Assembly (NCBI GenBank): GCA_050942625.1
Contig: JBMNNS010000011.1
Span: forward strand, 1 to 29,913
Origin: JBMNNS01 sp050942625
Lineage (GTDB): Bacteria > Bacillota > Dethiobacteria > DTU022 > UBA8154
Length of the DNA: 29,913 nucleotides
Direction of reading: 5' to 3'
Part shown: positions 15,414 to 22,922 of the stretch, piece after piece
How positions within the stretch are numbered: the first letter of the stretch is position 1
Layout: every line of letters starts with the position of its first letter
Translations under genes and position numbers: made by a program
Notes under the pieces: generated by a model
Seen by the model: the letters and a program-made list of their open reading frames with translations, nothing else
What the model was told of the DNA's origin: nothing
The model's database searches: none

Positions 15414-16955
15414 TTAAAGGGGAATATTTCCGTGTTTCTTTCTTGGCCTTTCTTCATGCTTCCCCTTGAGCGTCTCTAAAGAACGGATCAGGTAGCTGCG
15501 GGTTTCCCGGGGATCAATGACATCATCTACCCAGCCGCGGGCCGCGGTAATGTAGGGATTGGCAAAGCGCCGGCGGTATTCCTCCACCCTTTTTTCCCTT
15601 TCTTCTTCGGGGTTGGCGGATCCCTCTATTTCCCGGCGGTAGATAATGTTCGTAGCTCCCTCTGGTCCCATCACGGCGATCTCCGCCGAGGGCCAGGCGT
15701 AGGCATAGTCCGCCCCCAGACCGCGGGCATTCATGGCAATGTAGGCACCACCATAAGCTTTGCGCAAAATAACACTTATCTGCGGAACGGTAGCTTCTGA
15801 ATAGGCATATAAAATTTTGGCTCCATGACGGATAATGCCGCCGTATTCCTGGTTTATGCCGGGAAGATAGCCCGGAACGTCAACAAAGGTAAGTAGCGGA
15901 AGATTAAAACAATCACAGAAACGGACAAAACGGGCAATTTTATCAGAACTATTGATATCAAGACATCCGGCCAGGTATTTGGGCTGGTTGGCGATAATCC
16001 CCACGGGTTGGCCGTTTAGCCTGGCAAAACCCACTACAGCATTTTTGGCATAATGCTCATGCACCTGAAAAATATCGCTATTGTCGACGATCCTGGTCAG
16101 GACTTCTAATACATCATAAGGCTTGTTAGGATCGGCCGGCACAATTTCAAGGAGATCCTCAGCAGGAAGGGCCGGTTCACAGGGCTTTGCAACAGGAGCA
16201 TTGTCGAGGTTATTGGGCGGCAAAAAACTTAAAAGTTTTTTAAGCTGCTCAAAACACTGCTCTTCATCCTTTGCCCTGAAATGTGCCACTCCGCTGATCT
16301 CATTATGGGTAGCAGCACCACCTAATTCTTCTGCTGAAACCTTTTCTCCTGTAACCGCCTTGATCACCTGCGGTCCCGTGATAAACATGTTGCTCGTATT
16401 GTCGACCATAAAGACAAAATCCGTGATTGCCGGGGAATAAACTGCCCCTCCAGCACAGGGTCCCATGATAACAGAAATCTGGGGAATTACACCTGAATTT
16501 ACTGTGTTGCGGAAAAAAATGTTGGCATAGCCATCAAGAGACATGACCCCTTCCTGAATGCGTGCACCACCGGAATCATCGATGCCGATCAAGGGGGCGC
16601 CGTTTTGGGCTGCAAGGTCCATTACCCTGCAGATCTTGGCGGCATGCATCTCCCCAAGTGCACCCCCGGCCACAGTAAAATCCTGGGCAAAAACATAAAC
16701 AAGACGGCCGTCAACCATCCCATAGCCGGTAACCACACCTTCTCCGGGCAGGGGAATATCCAGGGTACTAGCATCTTCCAGACCGGTTTGGACAAAGGTG
16801 CCCACCTCCACAAAACTACCGGGATCAAGGAGATGCTCCAATCTTTCTCTGGCGGTCATTTTTCCCTTTTGATGCTGGGCCTCTATTTTCTCTTCCCCGC
16901 CACCTTTTAGAAAGATCGCCTTTTTTTGCTGCAAAAAATTTATTTTTTCCTCCAC
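15414..16955 (-). CDS. mmdA: acyl-CoA carboxyltransferase (methylmalonyl-CoA decarboxylase alpha / propionyl-CoA carboxylase beta)
   Basis: Biotin-dependent carboxyltransferase subunit of 513 aa. It begins with the helical KMTARERLEHLLDPGSFVE segment. The N-terminal crotonase-like half carries DDSGGARIQEG and GPCAGGAVYSPAITDF; the C-terminal half has FVDVPGYLPG, RKAYGGAYIAMNARGLGADY and EIAVMGPEGATNI, the two oxyanion-hole glycine pairs. MmdA and PccB cannot be told apart from this chain alone. The biotin carrier and the membrane (beta) or biotin carboxylase subunit are not in the window. GTG start with AGGAGG 10 nt upstream. Position downstream of sucC-sucD suggests methylmalonyl-CoA/succinate metabolism. 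Confidence 0.93.
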   Translation of the reverse strand: MEEKINFLQQKKAIFLKGGGEEKIEAQHQKGKMTARERLEHLLDPGSFVEVGTFVQTGLEDASTLDIPLPGEGVVTGYGMVDGRLVYVFAQDFTVAGGALGEMHAAKICRVMDLAAQNGAPLIGIDDSGGARIQEGVMSLDGYANIFFRNTVNSGVIPQISVIMGPCAGGAVYSPAITDFVFMVDNTSNMFITGPQVIKAVTGEKVSAEELGGAATHNEISGVAHFRAKDEEQCFEQLKKLLSFLPPNNLDNAPVAKPCEPALPAEDLLEIVPADPNKPYDVLEVLTRIVDNSDIFQVHEHYAKNAVVGFARLNGQPVGIIANQPKYLAGCLDINSSDKIARFVRFCDCFNLPLLTFVDVPGYLPGINQEYGGIIRHGAKILYAYSEATVPQISVILRKAYGGAYIAMNARGLGADYAYAWPSAEIAVMGPEGATNIIYRREIEGSANPEEEREKRVEEYRRRFANPYITAARGWVDDVIDPRETRSYLIRSLETLKGKHEERPRKKHGNIPL

Positions 16956-16973
16956 CTTTTGGTAACCTCCTCT

Positions 16974-17021
16974 TTATCTTGCAGGCGTTTTGCCTCCAGT
17001 GTCCTTATTATCTATTACCAT
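16974..17021 (-). CDS. possible 15-codon micro-ORF upstream of the carboxyltransferase
   Basis: ATG at 17021 reads MVIDNKDTGGKTPAR then TAA. AGGGAGAG lies directly upstream, and the stop is 18 bases before the mmdA GTG. It could be a leader peptide or chance; no homologue is recognised. Confidence 0.2.
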   Translation of the reverse strand: MVIDNKDTGGKTPAR

Positions 17022-17102
17022 TTTTTCTCTCCCTGATAGAATATCCGTTAATATAAATTGTATTCACAGATAAGAAAACCCTGCCTGCTTTAAAAAAATA
17101 GG

Positions 17103-17975
17103 TTACCCGCCCAGTAATTCCCGTGCCAGTACGGGAACCTGAAAAGGAAGATCTGCAACTTTAACACCAACATTTTGCAGGGCCTCCACCTTGCCTCTGA
17201 AGGTACCTTTTCCCCGTTCGATAATTGCACCGGCATGCCCCATTCTTTTGCCCGGGGGGGCGCTTTTGCCTGCCAGGTAAGCAATTACGGGTTTACTGAT
17301 ATTTTTTTCGATATACTTTGCTGCCTCCTCTTCTGCTGTTCCCCCTATCTCCCCTACCATGACGATCAGCTTTGTTTCCGGATCATGTTCAAACTCTTGC
17401 AGGACATCCACGAAGTTTAATCCCACAACCCTATCTCCACCCATACCAATAACGGTAGAAGTTCCATAACCGGCTTCCTTTAGGTTGGCCACAATTTCAT
17501 AGCTTAAGGTCCCGCTCCGGGCCACAATGCCAACCGGGCCCTGCACAAAATATTGGTTCGACATAATGCCGATTTTACACTTGGAAGAAGAAACAATGCC
17601 AAAAGTGTTGGGGCCAACCACAACAGCCCCCTTGTCGGCTGCAAAAGATGTTATTTCCATGGCATCATGCACCGGTATTCCTTCGGTAATGAGAACCACC
17701 ATTTTCAAACCGGCGTTTAAGGCCTCCAGTGCGCTATCTTTGGCAAAAGCTGCCGGCACAAATAAAATAGAGGCTTCGGGCCTGTGTTCCTGAAAAACAG
17801 CTTCCACGGTATCATACACGGGAACACCGGCAACTCTTTGCCCTCCCTTGCCGGGAGAAACACCTGCCACTATCTTCGTGCCGTAAGCAATCATCTGTTC
17901 TGTATGGAAAGAACCTTGATTGCCTGTAATGCCTTGAACCATGACCCTGGTTTGTTCATTAATAAAAATAGCCAT
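17103..17975 (-). CDS. sucD: succinyl-CoA synthetase alpha subunit
   Basis: CoA-binding subunit of 290 aa. The N-terminal CoA_binding Rossmann domain shows VMVQGITGNQGSFHTEQMI and VAGVSPGKGG. VVGPNTFGIV and GIVARSGTLSYEIV belong to the ligase domain, and RMGHAGAII contains the phosphorylated histidine H247. It forms phosphohistidine during ATP/GTP-coupled conversion of succinyl-CoA to succinate. ATG start; the ribosome site (CCAGGT) is weak and lies in a hairpin at 17982-18004. Follows sucC by 71 bases. Confidence 0.95.
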   Translation of the reverse strand: MAIFINEQTRVMVQGITGNQGSFHTEQMIAYGTKIVAGVSPGKGGQRVAGVPVYDTVEAVFQEHRPEASILFVPAAFAKDSALEALNAGLKMVVLITEGIPVHDAMEITSFAADKGAVVVGPNTFGIVSSSKCKIGIMSNQYFVQGPVGIVARSGTLSYEIVANLKEAGYGTSTVIGMGGDRVVGLNFVDVLQEFEHDPETKLIVMVGEIGGTAEEEAAKYIEKNISKPVIAYLAGKSAPPGKRMGHAGAIIERGKGTFRGKVEALQNVGVKVADLPFQVPVLARELLGG

Positions 17976-17981
17976 ACGCTT

Positions 17982-18004
17982 ACCTGGTTCCCTTGGGAAC
18001 AGGT
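17982..18004 (-). promoter_or_regulatory. hairpin covering the sucD ribosome site
   Basis: Minus strand ACCTGTTCCC pairs with GGGAACCAGGT (ten pairs, one bulged base, 2-nt loop). The 3' arm contains the only purine-rich AGGT before the sucD ATG, 6 bases further on. It may limit sucD translation or uncouple it from sucC. Confidence 0.5.
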
Positions 18005-18046
18005 TTGCACACCCCCTTCTGCTAAGATGTAATCACTGGCTCTAAT

Positions 18047-19150
18047 TTAATTGCTCAGCCTCACCGCTTTTTCAGCAGTTTCATGCATGGTCGGGCAGGT
18101 TTTCACGCCAATTTGTTCCAATATTTCCCTACCGGTTTCCTGATTGGTGCCCACAAGCCGGAAAACCACGGGCACCTCGATGCCTTTAGCCTTTGTTACT
18201 TCCGCAAAAGCGTTTGCTACATCATCACAGCGAGTAATGCCTCCAAATATATTAATGATAATTACTTTTGGATCGGTCGCTAACAATAACTCCAGGGCCC
18301 GGGCTGTCCGCTCCATACTTGCGCCTCCGCCAGCATCGAGGAAATTAGCCGGTTTGCCCCCATAATGATTGATCATATCCAGGGTTGCCATGGCCAGCCC
18401 GGCCCCGTTAGCCATAACTGCTATGTCACCGTCTAATTCGACAAAGGAAAACCCTAGTTCATGTGCTTTTTTCTCCAGGTCTGTTTTTTCTTCCACATAG
18501 GGCAGATCCTTCTGCCGGAAAAGGGCATAGTCATCGATGGTAACCTTGGCGTCGGCGGCAATAAACCGGTCGCCGCTCAAAACCAGGGGGTTTATCTCTA
18601 CCAGCTCTGCATCCCGCTCCTTAAAAAGCCGGTAAAGATTACTTAAAATAGAACTAAAGCCCCTGGCCATGGAGCCTTCCAGGCCCATTTTCCTGCAGAT
18701 TTCCCTGGCCATGAAGGGCTGCAGGCCAAGACTAACATTAAGCGGGTATTTAACGATCAACCCTTCCGGTACTTCTTCAATATCCATCCCGCCTTCAGTG
18801 GAGGCCAGCACTACCGGGCAGCGCAAGGCTCCATCAATAGCTATGGACAAATAAAATTCCCGTTCTATATTCAATTTGCTTTCTACCAGCAGGCATTCAA
18901 CAGTAAAGTCCCCTATTTTCATGCCCAGGAGCCGTTCTGCTTCCAGCCTGGCTTCCTCCGGGGTGTCGGCAAAAGCAATGCCCCCGGCCTTGCCGCGCTT
19001 GCCCGTTAAAACCTGCACCTTAATAACGGCGGGGCCTATTTCCCCGGCAGCCTTTTCCGCTTCCGCGGGGCTGGAGACACACCTCCCCTCAGGCACGGGT
19101 ATACCGTAGCCGGCAAACAATTCCTTGCCCATGTACTCAAACAATTTCAA
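18047..19150 (-). CDS. sucC: succinyl-CoA synthetase beta subunit
   Basis: ATP-grasp subunit of 367 aa, beginning MKLFEYMGKELFAGYGIPVP as in the family (LHEY..KELF..YGIPVP). Nucleotide-grasp motifs include VIKVQVLTGKRGKAGGI and LVEINPLVL; the ligase domain has ANGAGLAMATLDMI, FLDAGGGAS and NIFGGITRCDDVANAF. The start is placed at TTG 19150 because GGGGG lies 8 nt upstream; a TTG two codons earlier (19156) is only 2 nt from that site. Nucleotide preference (ADP or GDP) is not evident. First gene of sucC-sucD-mmdA. Confidence 0.95.
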   Translation of the reverse strand: MKLFEYMGKELFAGYGIPVPEGRCVSSPAEAEKAAGEIGPAVIKVQVLTGKRGKAGGIAFADTPEEARLEAERLLGMKIGDFTVECLLVESKLNIEREFYLSIAIDGALRCPVVLASTEGGMDIEEVPEGLIVKYPLNVSLGLQPFMAREICRKMGLEGSMARGFSSILSNLYRLFKERDAELVEINPLVLSGDRFIAADAKVTIDDYALFRQKDLPYVEEKTDLEKKAHELGFSFVELDGDIAVMANGAGLAMATLDMINHYGGKPANFLDAGGGASMERTARALELLLATDPKVIIINIFGGITRCDDVANAFAEVTKAKGIEVPVVFRLVGTNQETGREILEQIGVKTCPTMHETAEKAVRLSN

Positions 19151-19351
19151 CGGCAAAACCCCCTTTTTACGATCATAACCAAAAACATAACTAAAAATCT
19201 GTTTTAGTATCTCCCTGGAATATTCGTAATAAATTAGAAAAAATCCTGCCGAGCACCTTTCAATAATTTAATATCCTTACACAAATTCCGTTGGAGCTAA
19301 TGGAATGCAGACAAAAAATATGATATACTTCATTGGAAATAGGAGGAACAT

Positions 19352-20155
19352 ATGAAAACCTATGCCTTAATCGGGCCCAGTGGGAGCGGGAAAAGCCATC
19401 ATTCCGCCAAGCTGGCCTACCGTGAAAAAATAGAATGCATTATTGATGATGGTTTGCTGATCAGGAGAAACCAGATCCTGGCCGGCCGTTCTGCTAAAAG
19501 GGAAAAAAATATGATGGCTGCCACTAAAAAAGCTATTTTCCATGATCCTGAACATGCCGCCCAGGTACGGGAAAAAATCAAGGAAATAGCCCCAAAAAAG
19601 ATCCTGATCTTATGCATCTCCGAGCGCATGTTGGAAAAAATTACTACCAGGCTGGATATTCCCTATCCCGAACGAATATTCAGGGTGGAGGAAATCTCCA
19701 GCCCTGAAGAAATTGCCAGGGCCCTGGAAATAAGAAAAAAACAAAACCGCCATGTGATACCAATACCTGCCTATGTGATCGAAAAGGACTTCCCTGGATA
19801 TTTTCTTTCGTCAATCAGGGCTTTCTTTAAAAGTAAATCTGCCCCTGCATACGAACATTCCATCGTAAGGCCCCTGTACAGCTCCCTTGGCAACTATTAC
19901 CTTTCCGAAAGCGCCCTGGAACAATTAGTTGCTTACACCGCTGAACAGGTGGAAGGAATCGTTAAGGCCAAAAGAATAAGAATTAAATCCACCAATAACG
20001 GCACCCACATTTCCATGGAGGTAGCGCTAAAATATGGGATCAACTATCCCAAACTGCTAAAACAGACCCAGAGCAAAATAAAAGATGATCTCGAAAGATT
20101 AACCGGGTTTGAAATATCGCAAGTAAATATTGTCGCCCAGCAGATTGTGCTTTGA
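19352..20155 (+). CDS. P-loop NTPase fused to an Asp23/Gls24-type domain
   Basis: 267-aa fusion. The N-terminal P-loop domain starts directly with MKTYALIGPSGSGKSHHSAK (Walker A, residues 8-15). A likely Walker B strand is KKILILCISER (about 82-92), with an acidic pair at IIDDG (30-34). A basic linker region (about 155-170) leads to a C-terminal Asp23/DUF322 domain (about 171-267): YYLSESALEQLVAYTAEQVE, ISMEVALKYGINYPKLLKQT and LTGFEISQVNIVAQQIVL follow that family's strand-helix pattern. Asp23 proteins act at the envelope or in stress; combining one with an NTPase suggests a nucleotide-driven switch, but the function is unknown. ATG start with AGGAGG 5 nt upstream. Its promoter is not clear. 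It is a single plus-strand gene between sucC and the convergent radical SAM gene. Confidence 0.8.
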   Translation: MKTYALIGPSGSGKSHHSAKLAYREKIECIIDDGLLIRRNQILAGRSAKREKNMMAATKKAIFHDPEHAAQVREKIKEIAPKKILILCISERMLEKITTRLDIPYPERIFRVEEISSPEEIARALEIRKKQNRHVIPIPAYVIEKDFPGYFLSSIRAFFKSKSAPAYEHSIVRPLYSSLGNYYLSESALEQLVAYTAEQVEGIVKAKRIRIKSTNNGTHISMEVALKYGINYPKLLKQTQSKIKDDLERLTGFEISQVNIVAQQIVL

Positions 20156-20191
20156 CAAAAACACTATTGTCACAACAGCCCCAAAATCAAA

Positions 20192-20214
20192 TGGGGCGGT
20201 TATAACCCGCCCCA
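20192..20214. terminator. GC-rich hairpin between convergent genes, candidate bidirectional terminator
   Basis: TGGGGCGG (20192-20199) and CCGCCCCA (20207-20214) form eight pairs around a 7-nt loop, midway between the convergent P-loop/Asp23 and radical SAM genes. The flanking U-tracts are poor on both strands (minus strand TTTGATTTTG), so termination is plausible rather than certain. Confidence 0.5.
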
Positions 20215-20291
20215 CAGCGTATTCCAAATCCTTTGACCCGGACAGAACAAGGGACCATTTAAATAGTAGCTTCTTTAGCGCTTTCGGTGAA

Positions 20292-21629
20292 CTACTTTAA
20301 TTTATCCTTATAGTCATTTGCTTTATCCAGCCATTCCTGGGATAAGTGATCCAGGTGTTCTGCTACTTCACCCTCTAAGACCTGCTCAGCCCCTTTATGG
20401 GTAGGACGAGCATGGCATTCCCGCACCATTTCCCTCAGGGCTTCCGGTGCATCTATAATGGGACAGGGGGCAAGGTGATTTTCATTAAAGGGCTGCTTCC
20501 TTTGGTAGGCCTTGAAAAGGGGATTCTGCAGTACCTCCCTTAGACTTTTATTTCTGATATTGTCCGTAGCAAAATGGACAAAGGCACAAGGCTCCACATC
20601 CCCGGCAGCATTAATATGGAAATAAGTTCTTCCACCGGCGATACATCCTTTTGTTACATCGCCATCGTTCCAAAAATCAGCAATTAAAAGTGGTTTGTTT
20701 TGCCTCAGTTCCCTGACCCTCTCGACAAGCCCCAGCCGCTGCTCTGTTGTCAACATTAGATCTACGTTAGGGTTACGGCCAATGGGTATATAGTGGAAAC
20801 ACCACATGTAAATTACGCCTTTTTCAATAAGGAAATTTATGAAATCTTCACTGAAAAGTTGATCGACGTTGTTCCTCATAGCTGTCACGGAAGCGCCAAA
20901 GAAAACTCCTCTTTCCCGCAAAAGATCCATTGCCCTGATCACTTTATCGTAGGTACCCGCTCCCCTGCGGGCATCGGTCTGCTCACGCCAGCCCTCAAGG
21001 CTGAAGGAGGGGGAAAAGTTAGCCAGCTCCGCCAGGCGGTCTGCCGCCTTCTCGTCGATAAGCGTACCGTTAGTATAAGCCATAAAAACCGAATCTGGGT
21101 GATCGGCTATTACATCAAAAAGGTGCGGATAGCAAAACGGTTCGCCCCCTGATAAAACAATCCAGTGGATACCCAATTCCTTTGCCTCAGTAATAATGCG
21201 GTTAAAAAGCTCCGGTTCCAGTTGATTGGCTTTATTATATTCGCCGGCCCAACAGCCCTCACAACGTAAATTACAGGCAGAAGTAGGATCAACAAGTATT
21301 AATGCGGGGACACTTACCCCCAGTTCCTTACCAAACTTTTCCCTCTTTGGTTTTCCCAGAAAAGTACCCTTAACACCCCATGAATTTACCAAATTAAATA
21401 ACATCCTGGGATTACCAGCCACACGCTTTGTTTGTTCCATCACTTCAGGGTTACGTTTAAAATGATCCTTCACAACCCTCATCATGTTTTTATGCTCCGG
21501 CATGATGGCTACTTTTTCTAAAAAATCGAGGATGATAAACAAGTTCTTTTCTGGATTTTGGGTTACATATTTGATAGCCTTTTCCAAAGCATATTCCGCC
21601 GCTACTTTTTTAACTGAATCTAAAGACAT
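20292..21629 (-). CDS. radical SAM protein with SPASM-like C-terminal domain
   Basis: 445 aa. The radical SAM cluster motif is C119-x3-C123-x2-C126 (SACNLRCEGCW). It is followed by WIVLSGGEPFCYP (the GGE SAM motif) and FMAYTNGTLID. The C-terminal part has KGCIAGGRTYFHINAAGDVE then PCAFVHF, and further cysteines near the end (LAPCPIID, VRECHA), consistent with an auxiliary Fe-S cluster of SPASM type. About 100 residues of helical N-terminal extension precede the core. The substrate is unknown; no peptide precursor or cofactor gene is adjacent. ATG start with GGGAGG 10 nt upstream. It has its own promoter and a leader of about 175 nt. Confidence 0.88.
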   Translation of the reverse strand: MSLDSVKKVAAEYALEKAIKYVTQNPEKNLFIILDFLEKVAIMPEHKNMMRVVKDHFKRNPEVMEQTKRVAGNPRMLFNLVNSWGVKGTFLGKPKREKFGKELGVSVPALILVDPTSACNLRCEGCWAGEYNKANQLEPELFNRIITEAKELGIHWIVLSGGEPFCYPHLFDVIADHPDSVFMAYTNGTLIDEKAADRLAELANFSPSFSLEGWREQTDARRGAGTYDKVIRAMDLLRERGVFFGASVTAMRNNVDQLFSEDFINFLIEKGVIYMWCFHYIPIGRNPNVDLMLTTEQRLGLVERVRELRQNKPLLIADFWNDGDVTKGCIAGGRTYFHINAAGDVEPCAFVHFATDNIRNKSLREVLQNPLFKAYQRKQPFNENHLAPCPIIDAPEALREMVRECHARPTHKGAEQVLEGEVAEHLDHLSQEWLDKANDYKDKLK

Positions 21630-21667
21630 CCTTATCGTCCCTCCCTGGAAAAAATATGATTTGAAAG

Positions 21668-21697
21668 AAAGGAGATCCTTTAATGCCCATCTCCTTT
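21668..21697 (-). promoter_or_regulatory. leader hairpin upstream of the radical SAM gene
   Basis: AAAGGAGAT (21668-21676) and ATCTCCTTT (21689-21697) form nine pairs with a 12-nt loop, about 40 bases before the radical SAM ATG. On the minus strand it is followed by CTTTCTTTC, so it may be an attenuator. The arm also carries an AGGAG sequence that is not placed in front of any start codon. Confidence 0.5.
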
Positions 21698-21810
21698 TGA
21701 TAAAAACAAAATAGCAACCATTTTAGCCTTATTAGTGGTCAAAGACAGCCCGTTAGTTATTAACCCAGTGGGCCCAAGATCATCCGCTGGATCCATTTAG
21801 ATTAAACTTA

Positions 21811-21839
21811 ATTATAACACAAATTTTATGCTTCTTCAA
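21811..21839 (-). promoter_or_regulatory. promoter of the radical SAM gene
   Basis: Minus strand TTGAAG (21839-21834), 17-nt spacer, perfect TATAAT (21816-21811). Predicted start near 21804, giving a leader of about 175 nt before the ATG at 21629. Confidence 0.75.
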
Positions 21840-22206
21840 ACAATGCTGACTACTCCGTCTTTACACTATATTACCTTTAGATTAATTTAGAAGCCTAATT
21901 AGGGCTTCATATTACATTTTATTCCCCTGAGGCCTTTATTCAGTTCCAATCGCTATCATCCTACATTATATTTATTTATAAAATCCTAGTTAGGCTACCC
22001 TCTCCAGGACTTAATATGCTAAAATTTTGGAAGGAAATATTTAGAATGGTATCCCACAATTAGGCTGATTTAAAACAGATCTGGAAAATATAATTTCTAT
22101 GATTTTCCCTGAAAAAATCCCGAACAACAAAAATATCCGGATAAGGACCATTGTAAGGGCCCCTGTCCTGACAAGTTTTAACTGTTTTCCCAGACAACAG
22201 CAATAT

Positions 22207-22908
22207 TCAGGATTGTAATCCAGCATTATTCAGGATAATACGAGCATCTACCACTTTGAGGCCTTTTGCATGGAGCAAAACAGGGTTAAGATCCAGCTCA
22301 TGTATCCAGGGATTTTCCCAACAGATCTGTGAGGTTTTGAAAATTAGCTCCTGCAGGGCTTCCCTGTCCACCGCCGGCATGTTGCGGTAACCATTAAGTA
22401 ATTTGCGGCCCTTGATGGCCTCCGGCATTTCCCCGGCATCCTCCCACGACAGAGGAACCATTCTGAAGGTTACATCTGCAAAAATTTCGGTCAGGATCCC
22501 CCCCAAACCAAACATAATTACAGGACCAAAATGAGGGTTCCTTTGCATCCCTACTATAACTTCCAGGCCCGGGGGTTCCATCTTTTGTACCGTAATGGTT
22601 CCCTTTTCATCTTCAAGGCTCAACAGTTTTTGTTCTAAATCGCCGTAAGCCTTCCGGAGTTCGTCCTCATTGGAGATATTTAGGATCACCCCGCCCAGAT
22701 CTGATTTGTGCAGCGCCTTTGCGGAAGCTATTTTTAAAACCACTGGGTACCCCAGTTCCAGGGATTTTGCTTTTGCCTTCTCAAAGTTCTCCGCCTGAAA
22801 AGCCCTGGTAACCTCCAAACCCCTTTCCGCTAAAAAATCTTTTGCCTCGTGTTCCAACAGAAAGTTTCTTTTTTCTTCCTTTGCCCGGGAAAGATAATTT
22901 GCAATCAT
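22207..22908 (-). CDS. acdB: acyl-CoA synthetase (NDP-forming), ATP-grasp beta subunit
   Basis: 233 aa, the size of separate beta subunits of ADP-forming acetyl-CoA synthetase. ATP-grasp features include YPVVLKIASAKALHKSDLGG (nucleotide-binding strand and His/Lys loop), VGMQRNPHFGPVIMFGLGGI (oxyanion-type glycines) and HELDLNPVLL near the end. With the alpha subunit it makes ATP from an acyl-CoA, ADP and phosphate, or runs in reverse. ATG start with GGGGGTG 5 nt upstream, 14 bases after the alpha stop codon. Acyl specificity is unknown; the gene name is by analogy. Confidence 0.88.
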   Translation of the reverse strand: MIANYLSRAKEEKRNFLLEHEAKDFLAERGLEVTRAFQAENFEKAKAKSLELGYPVVLKIASAKALHKSDLGGVILNISNEDELRKAYGDLEQKLLSLEDEKGTITVQKMEPPGLEVIVGMQRNPHFGPVIMFGLGGILTEIFADVTFRMVPLSWEDAGEMPEAIKGRKLLNGYRNMPAVDREALQELIFKTSQICWENPWIHELDLNPVLLHAKGLKVVDARIILNNAGLQS

Positions 22909-22922
22909 CTTTTCACCCCCTT

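Larger units (their letters stand above)
21630..22206 (-). other. gene-free leader and intergenic region upstream of the radical SAM gene
   Basis: 577 AT-rich bases. It holds a promoter (21811-21839), a leader with a 9-bp hairpin (21668-21697), and a GAAGCC/GGCTTC hairpin (21890-21895 and 21903-21908). AGCCTAATT-like 9-mers appear at 21892-21900, 21988-21996 and 22058-22066. A 61-codon hydrophobic frame (22041-22226, ending VRTGALTMVLIRIFLLFGIF then GKIIEII...) overlaps the acyl-CoA synthetase end without a ribosome site, and I do not call it a gene. I recognised no riboswitch family. Confidence 0.6.

Noticed and set aside
15230..15457. 75-codon frame across the T-box region
   Set aside because: It runs through Stem I of the leader and the end of the carboxyltransferase gene; no coding character.
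22041..22226. 61-codon hydrophobic frame on the minus strand downstream of the acyl-CoA synthetase beta gene
   Set aside because: Its only ATG lies inside the upstream gene, no ribosome site is present and the region is generally AT-rich.
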